Shown: positions 57,333 through 64,000 of the stretch, one piece after another
Layout of the letters: every line of letters begins with the position of its first letter
Numbering within the stretch: position 1 is the first letter of the stretch
Origin: Earliella scabrosa
Taxonomy: Eukaryota; Basidiomycota; Agaricomycetes; Polyporales; Polyporaceae
DNA: 64,000 nucleotides
Direction of reading: 5' to 3'
Assembly (NCBI GenBank): GCA_022605405.1
Contig: JABYQQ010000027.1
Location: 124,001 to 188,000 of the forward strand
Notes under the pieces: model-generated
Seen by the model: the letters and a program-made list of their open reading frames with translations, nothing else
What the model was told of the DNA's origin: nothing
The model's database searches: none
Position numbers and translations under genes: made by a program

Positions 57333-58432
57333 AACGACGTTAGCGAGGAGGGCGTTTGACATGCAGTGATTTGGTGTAATTCGTGGCGGCTGCGCCGGAA
57401 GCTATGCAAGGCCTAGCCGGTAGTCCTGCGACTATGTTGCGGTCTAGTTAGGGTCATTCCGTGCGCGCGCTGTGCTCGCCAAGCATATGAGTGGTGATCG
57501 ATAGCAGCGCCCGCCACAGCCAATGTACATAGCATTGAGAGCATGTATATGGACGATAGATCTTCATATGAGGCTCTTGTAGCTCTGTCCCGTCATTCAT
57601 CCAGGCTCTCTAACACAGTGACTACTCAAGGAAGTTGCAGTAACTCACTTTGACTTCGGAGTCACCATTCAGTGTGGCACTGTCCGGTGAGAGTCGGAGG
57701 GACTCAGTGCGAACGATTGCAAATACTATTGGCAAATTGCCTCCATTGCGGCAGCCCATCACCTCGAGCTGAAAATGTCAGCACTGAATAGGATTAATTT
57801 GCCTCTCACCTACGGTTTGTCGAGAACATGTACAATGGCAAAGTCCGATCCCAGCGGGGACGACGCGTCATCGTCTGCAGAGATCTAGATCTCTAGCAAG
57901 AGCATCTCGTGGTCAGTTGTGCACGTCACACAGAAGCACTGGGATGATACGATTGTCAAAGGTTGAGTGAATGGCAAGCAGATTATGTACGTAGTGATAC
58001 GAAAGCTGCAGTACTGAACGTTGACGTTGAACTCTCGTCAGGCTGTGGCATTTAAAATTATGTAATCCTAGCGACAGGACGCGACGAGCGCTGCCGAGGT
58101 CTATAATGGTGCCTTATCTTGCTCCGGGCTCCTTGATCTCTCTGGCCGGGGCTCCACATAACTCTTCCATCTAATTGGTGACCTCACGACATTGTTCCTG
58201 GAGTTCTCGTGGCAGGTAAAATCGAATTTGGTGACCTTCTCGTGGGAGGAGGATGCTTGCAAAAGCGTGTAGTCACCACTCCATCCAGTACCATAGCGCC
58301 CTGATCGCGTTCAAGTTCATTCAGAAACGAGCAGGCTTGGTGCGCAATCCGTTTAAGTAGGTTTCCAGGGTAGTATCAGACCAGTCTTGACAGGTCTATC
58401 TCCCAGGATCCTTGTGGAAGTGAATACCAGTC
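57333..58432. other. 1.1 kb between divergent genes
   Basis: Shared upstream region of the protease (-) and the F-box-like gene (+). AT-richer than its surroundings; I see no gene. Confidence 0.45.
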
Positions 58433-59849
58433 ATGATTATTCTGCCCAACGTCTTGGCGCCGTCAACCCCACACGACGCCTTGCCCGGGGAAATCACCGA
58501 TTACATCATCGATTTTCTACACAGCGACACCAACTCTTTGAAAGCGTGTGCTGTAGTATGTCGCACATGGCTTCCATCGTCGCGATTCCATCTCTTCAGT
58601 ACCGTGGTCTGTCGCCCCGACAAACCAAGCCGTACCATCCGCGACCTACTCCACTGGGCATCCACAGCCACGCATGTTGCACTATGTGCGATGACATTAC
58701 TCGTCCAGCCACTGAGCGCCGAAAGGTACAGTGCGATTGGGATCGATGACCTGGAAGTGGCCTTGATGGTCTTCTCAAACGTGCGGCACCTCATCCTTCG
58801 CGACCTCGTCTTTTTTCCGCAGCCGCGTGGACACGACAATCTCCTCGCGCCCAGGAGTCTCACACGGCTCACCATCCTCGAGTGTATGACTCAAGACTTC
58901 TCCTTCCAGCCCATATGTGAACTCCTCCACCTCTTCTCCGACATCGACGAGCTATCCTTCTTGAACGTCGCGTGCTCATGGCGCCATTCCTTCGCCTCTT
59001 CCGCTTTGTTCGTTTCACTGCTCACTCGTCTATGGGTCCGCGAACTCCACGTCCAATGCGAGGACGAGCGGGCCACCTATACGGGATATCGCGGAATCTG
59101 CCACTTGTTCCTGTCCTCTCAACCACGCTGGAGATTGCGCAAACTGGGGGTCGCCCTCCCGGGAATGCCCCAGGAGTTCTCTCCCGACACCCTCCTCCGT
59201 CACTGCCAGCGAAGTATCACCGACCTCCGAATCAACGTCGTGCCCAGCGTGCTCCTCCCCACCATATGGAACGTCCCCATCCGTACGTCGTACTATCTCT
59301 CGAGCTAGCTGCACCTCCTCACAAACAATAACTTGTGATATAGCTTCGGCATCGGAATGGGACACTCCAGTCCTCCGCGAATGCCGTTCTCTCGAGGTCC
59401 TCCGGCTCACTTTCCTCAGCGTCGCGGATCTCCCTCATGTCCGAGTCGAGACGGCCATCCAGAACGCGTACAACGAAGTTCTGGACAGGAACGCCCGGCT
59501 CGTGAGCTGCGCGCCCCCCCAGCTCCGAACCATCGTGCTCACGTTCTTCCACTTCGGGACGTGGGACGCGCGAGTGGTCGGGGTGCTCCGCAGCCTCTCT
59601 GCGTGGGGTCGTCTCGACAACGCCCTGATGGCGCTAGATGACGTCAAGACAGTCTTCTGTGTCGTCTCGCGGGACGGAGGTGCGGACCTCGAGGCTCAGG
59701 TGGCGTTGCTCCGCTTGCTCCCGGAAACTCGGATACCGGACACGGTCACCGATGTGGACGGGGAGCGGGACGAGTATGTCGGTATATTGCGGAGCGCGCT
59801 CACTCGAGTGTGCGCGGCCAACCGCTTCATAGTCCTCGTTGCGAAGTAG
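58433..59849 (+). CDS. F-box-like protein of the basidiomycete type
   Basis: Two exons (58433-59282, 59344-59849, one 61-base intron) give 451 residues. The N-terminal LPGEITDYIIDFLHSDTNSL, followed by ACAVVCRTWLPSSRFHLFS at about residues 18-58, is a standard fungal F-box-like motif. Leucine-rich text follows (LEVALMVFSNVRHLILRDLV, LTRLTILECM, LRTIVLTFFHFGTWD). It belongs to the large, lineage-expanded family of basidiomycete F-box proteins that probably recruit targets to SCF ubiquitin ligases; no target can be named. It is unlike the inverted pair at 10.6-18.7 kb in its middle region. No break is seen. Confidence 0.75.
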
Positions 59850-60289
59850 GCAGAGTGTAGCTTCGTGCAAGTGCGTGGATCGGGTGAGTCTGATACATAG
59901 CCCAGTGGCACGCTGTCTGTGAGACGGACTATCAGGATTGTAGTGTAAGTAACGACGTTGATACAATATTGGTGTTGGCGACCCGGCATGTACGTATCAA
60001 TGACCAGATCGTGAAGTCCCTGATATTAGTGGGAACGGACAATTATTGGGAAGGAACATTTTACGCCGTCGGTGTAGCCCGTGGGATTGCCCATCCATGC
60101 CGCGACCCTGTCCATTCCGGGAGGGAGCACCAACTTGGCGCATTCCGTCAGGATTTGCAGTTCCTGATCGTCGTCAGATACAAAGAACCACGGGTCACAA
60201 CGGACGCCCCTAATGTGCGGGATCCTGAAGTAGTCTCGGTCTTGTGTGGCCTGAGTGACGTTGTGTCTGAGGTAGATTGAGCTCGGGTT
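59850..60289. other. gap between convergent genes
   Basis: 3' regions of the two F-box genes. A 103-codon plus frame at 59969-60280 overlaps this gap without features. Confidence 0.45.
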
Positions 60290-62642
60290 TCATATCACGT
60301 AGTACGGGATATGTACATACCTCTCTCGGAGATGCCGAGCCATAATGTCCCTGGGCTTGTATAGGAAATTCACGCAATGATTGCATAGGAATTCCGCTAG
60401 CCGCAGGTCGTCCTTGGCAGAATCTTCCACCAACTGCACCAGTCGAAGTTCCGCCTCGGTGACTCTACGCACGCGGGGTCGCACATGGCTGATGCAATGC
60501 ACACGGTCGGCCTCCCACTGGTCCATGCAGTGATTAATCTGCACATATGTCAGCACGGTATGCAACACCACCATGAAGAAGCGACGCACAAATTGCCTCC
60601 AGTTCAGCACCGCGCGGTACTTGCGCCCGTCGTCGTGCTTGAAGGGGTAGCAGGTCTCGCACACGAACCACGCGTCAGCTTTTTGATCCATCTCGAGCAC
60701 CGTCGTCGTCTTCTCGTCGAGGCCCAAGAGCTTGAGCAACAACGCAGCTGCAGCGGACCCCACCGCGCTGAACCTGACGCGGTCAAACGCGGGCTCGCAC
60801 GGGGGCTTGCCGGACAGATCGCTGTCGTGCAGCAGATGCGAGAACACCTCGCGCCGCCCGATAGGAACGTCGTTGATGTAGAATCCGCGCTCTCTCCGCC
60901 GGACCCACACTTCGCCTTCGGGCATATGCTCTTCGTGGGAGCAGGATGTGACGAAGACGGCGAGTTCGAGGGAGGCAGGCTCGGGTGCAATCCTTGGTGT
61001 GCCGAAGGGGTCGGTGCGCTCTGAGTTCGGGTCGAATTGTGGGATCATCGCAACCATAGTGGCCTCCACATGCGCCTGCCACTCCTTGATCGTCGGCGGG
61101 AGCTTCTTCATGGCCTCCGTGAAGTCCTCCGGGCCGACGTCGCGCGTATCATCCGAGTTCACGACGGCGAGGAAGTCGGGAAACCCGTAGACTTGGCGGA
61201 GCTCGGGAATCGTGCAAATGTCGAGTGGTTTGATGAAGAAGTAGTGGCGGTTATAGAGCCTATCTATGATCTTCCTGCGCGGTTCACGTACGTGTCGATG
61301 TGCGGCTTCTATACGTATCTCTTTCCGCATGGGCATGACCGGCTCGAGCTGCTTCCGGATGACCTGCCACGCTGAACAGGCATGAGCTCTTTGTCACGAT
61401 GGTCTTCACACGGCAACATACCCTTCTCCGTGAGAGGCGCAGCCTTCAAGGCCAGCTTCCTGCAGACCCACTTCACGTCGCACTCCTCGTGTCCTAGTTC
61501 GATGAATCGCGAATGTATCCTGAGAGGTGGAGACAATGAAATGACCCAATTCACGTGAGAGATGAGAGAAGCAACTCACTCGTCGAGTCGCGCTTTCTTG
61601 AGGTCCTCGACGCGCTTGTCCTTCGCGCGCACTGCTTCGTAGCAACGCGCTGCATCCTAGCAAGGTTTCAGTCGGTGTGCGTCATGCAGTCTGCTTTCCT
61701 TCTCTGACGCACTTCAAATCTAGCTTCCACTCGAGACATCTGTGCCTCTTTGAAATGTTGCATGGCTAGGGCGGCGCCTGGGTCTTGACGGTCAATACCA
61801 TCCCGGAGCTGAGACAACTGTTCCCCCATTGCCAGGACGTCCTCCCTCCAGTAGTGTCTCGTACGCGCCCCGCCACCACCTACACCTGTCACTGAAGCTG
61901 CAGTCAGCGTCTGCATCGGCATGCAAGCAATCATATCCCATAGCTACCGAACGGGATGAGCTCCAGAACGGATTTGTCGTAGTCCGGGAAGGATTTCTCG
62001 AATTGCGAAGGCTTTATCCCGCTGGCAAAATCAACGAGTCAGCCGTGTACTGCAAACGGGGTCAAAATTTCAACCACTCACTGCTTCTTAATACACGCAG
62101 CGCATATCCGGCGTCGCAGTTCGAAGAACACGCGACGTATGTTCTTGGCGCCGCACGTCTCGCAGAAAGTGTCCCCAAAGAGGAGGTTGGCCCAAAATGG
62201 TTCCGACGCGTCAGCGGGACATTCCGGGGAGCCAGGGAAAGTTCTCTCTCTTGCTGCCTTCCAGACTGTCGTGGATCGGCGGTCCAAGAGGAGTTGTCGA
62301 AGCGGCTTGGTGGTACGAGCGAGAGCAAGGAGATCTTTCGGGGCCAGGTTCGAGAAGATCTGAAAGTATGGGTTAGCATCATGGACTTCAGAAGGTATAA
62401 TGCACGTTCGGTCATACCTCGAAGAGAATGTCCACAGGCATATCTGGAAGGTGACTGAGGGTAGTCAACTTCGACTTGGGCGCAGTGCCAGTCCGCGCGC
62501 TTGCAGCTGACTTCGCGTTGCCTTTCGCGCGTTTGGATGGAGGTGGTCGGTCTAGAAAGTAGAGTTCAAACATACGGCTGAAAAGCAGCGACATACGTCT
62601 ATCACCCATACCAGCATGGTTCCCAGGAGCTTCAGCAGACAT
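60290..62642 (-). CDS. F-box protein with cysteine-rich clusters
   Basis: Starts at 62642 (MSAEAPGNHAGMGD). A 45-base, in-frame intron probably follows, then a P/K-rich stretch (PPPSKRAKGNAK) and the F-box: LSHLPDMPVDILFE, intron, IFSNLAPKDLLALARTTKPL and RQLLLDRRSTTVWKAARERT. Two cysteine pairs (FCETCGAKN and ICAACIKK) and a third (VCETCYPFKHDDGRKY) could bind zinc. The last large exon (60290-61336) is a helical region ending in YVHIPYYVI. This build (HLPDMPxDILFEIF, then WKAAR...CP...EP) is typical of a mushroom-specific F-box family. Intron borders between 61336 and 62100 were not all fixed. Function beyond SCF recruitment is unknown. Confidence 0.75.
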
Positions 62643-63049
62643 GGTGGGAGATTGTCGAGTTGTTGCCAAAGGCAAAAGTTGTGCCACTGGCAATTGAACG
62701 ACCCTGGGTCCGCACCCTTAAGTCTGATGCCTGCTTTGTCAAATACTAGAACATCAAGCGTAGATAAGAGGAAACTCACGCCTCAAGGCATAGTCTGAAC
62801 CCGATGGTAGTTTCGTTCGGAAGACCGCCGCCGCCGTTCCACTGCGTTCAAGCTGAGACGCCGAGTGACACGTGGCTCGGTTGTTGGGCACTAAGCGCGC
62901 GCGATGAACTCGAGAGTGGAGGACCGTACTTGTCCTCTATCGATAATCGTGGATAGTCGTTACAGTAGTACACATGAAGCATTCCAAGAATGTCCTCCGA
63001 CCAAGGTCTAAGGTAGTAGTAGTAATACATACGACGGTCTGGCGCGTTC
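62643..63049. other. gap downstream of the ferric reductase
   Basis: Upstream region of the F-box gene and 3' region of the reductase. I see nothing in it. Confidence 0.45.
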
Positions 63050-64000
63050 TCAGATCGCGAACAGCTCCGTGTGCAGCGCGACCCCTCCAAGCTCGACGCC
63101 CCTCGTCAAGCTCACCCGCGCGACAGCATTGTGCGCCTCGCGCGTCAGCGACTCCGGGCCCGCCGCGCACACCGCAACTCCGCCCCCAAGGCCGACCCAT
63201 GCCAGCCGCGACAACGCGGGGAACTCTGGCGCGCTCTCGTCCGAGTCGATGGACTCGATCTCGGCGTCCGCGGCCTTCCCGGACGCAGCGACCGTCGCGG
63301 GCTGAGGTGGAGGAGTGACGAGGTCACGCAGGAGCCCGGTGACGGACGGGCGGGTCGCCACGATGACGTCCATGTTCGGGATTGGTGGTACGTCTTCGGG
63401 GTTGCACAGGCAGGTGACGTACACGGTGATGTGCAGGTCGAGCGAGGTGCCCGCGACGGCGTTTGCAATCTCCATGAGCATCGGTGCGAGCCAGTGGATA
63501 GCACCTGCAGGAGACGGTCAGCAGCACGGATCGGAGGGTGACATCGCAGCACGTACCATACGAACGGACACACCACGCGAACTCGATGCGCCGCGTCTTC
63601 TCCCCATGAGAGCGACCGAGCTTGACGCACCGTGCAACAATGTCGTCGAGCAGACCGAGGGTGAATGTAGCGCCAGACCCGCCCGCAACGAGGAGCGCAC
63701 TCTCGTACTCGCCGATGTCGACGCTCGAGCCGCCGTACGGACCGTCGATCATCACTTGGACGGGGACACCGGGCTGGTCGTCCTTCTCGGCACGCAGACG
63801 CTCCTGTTCCGCATGTGCGTAATTGTTGAGCGCGCGAGTCCAGTCGCCGACGGAGCGCGCGGCCAAGGTGATGGTGTTACCCGGGATGCATGACGACGAC
63901 GCGGGTGCGTTGACGATGGTAAGCGGGTGCGACTCGAAGATTCGACCTGAGAAGAACACCCGGAGGCGAACATGTTGACCAGCGACCCAGCCATCGTCGC
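63050..64000 (-). CDS. ferric reductase, C-terminal FAD/NAD(P)H part (gene continues past the window)
   Basis: The visible piece is the cytosolic half of a FRE/NOX-type flavocytochrome that reduces iron or copper at the plasma membrane. From the right edge: GWVAGQHVRLRVFF, then ESHPLTIVNAP (the HPFTI-like FAD motif), DGPYGGSSVDIGEYESALLV, and AGGSGATFTLGLL (the NAD(P)H glycine-rich motif). After one intron come IHWLAPMLMEIANAV and the normal C-terminal close CAAGPESL...GGVALHTELFAI. The N-terminal haem-binding membrane part lies beyond 64000. An S/E/D-rich insert (AEIESIDSDESAPEF) sits between strands, as in many fungal members. Confidence 0.83.

Overview
The window looks like nuclear DNA of a filamentous basidiomycete, most likely an agaricomycete. 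Genes are split by many 45-75 base introns with CTNAY-type branch sites, the sequence is GC-rich, and several products belong to families typical of mushroom-forming fungi (F-box families, opsin-related protein, OTT_1508-like deaminase, TEA factor, Mae1-like transporter). No species can be named from the sequence alone. Exon models below were built by hand from splice signals, reading phase and remembered family patterns; no search or alignment was run.

Layout. 0-0.5 kb: 3' end of an F-box/LRR-like gene cut by the window edge. 1.3 kb: intron-bearing tRNA-Met (-). 1.6-2.6 kb: kinetochore protein Spc25 (-). 3.1-4.4 kb: unknown conserved gene with one apparent frameshift. 4.7-8.1 kb: P-loop NTPase fused to a PD-(D/E)xK-like domain, copy A (+). 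8.6-9.6 kb: opsin-related membrane protein (-). 10.6-12.5 kb and 16.8-18.7 kb: two F-box genes that form a large inverted repeat, the second with a broken frame. Between them, 13.2-16.1 kb: membrane-anchored METTL24-like methyltransferase (-) with a 1.6 kb intron full of tandem repeat. 19.6-22.9 kb: NTPase-nuclease copy B (+). 23.6-25.9 kb: OTT_1508-like deaminase (-), convergent with copy B. 26.6-32.3 kb: GH38 alpha-mannosidase (-) with a foldback element in an intron. 32.8-37.2 kb: IML2/TTC39-type TPR protein (-) with a 1.2 kb intron. 40.1-41.7 kb: TEA/ATTS transcription factor (-). 44.6-46.7 kb: Mae1-like C4-dicarboxylate transporter (-). 48.4-51.5 kb: RNF216-like RBR ubiquitin ligase (-). 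54.2-54.8 kb: secreted double-psi beta-barrel protein (+). 55.4-57.3 kb: membrane-anchored aspartic protease (-). 58.4-59.8 kb: F-box-like protein (+). 60.3-62.6 kb: F-box protein with cysteine clusters (-). 63.05-64 kb: C-terminal half of a ferric reductase (-), leaving the window.

The window falls into two parts. From about 26 kb to the right end it is mostly housekeeping and secretory genes. From 0 to about 26 kb it is an accessory-like island: paralogous NTPase-nuclease genes, a nucleic-acid-deaminase-type gene, duplicated F-box genes and repeats. The two NTPase-nuclease paralogues share all seven intron positions and phases, including an unusual GC-AG first intron. Copy B keeps a plausible D...QxK nuclease motif, while copy A has lost its key residues. 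This pair, with the deaminase next door, is the most interesting system here and resembles the NTPase plus nuclease layout described for eukaryotic CR/Crinkler-type effectors; that link is inference.
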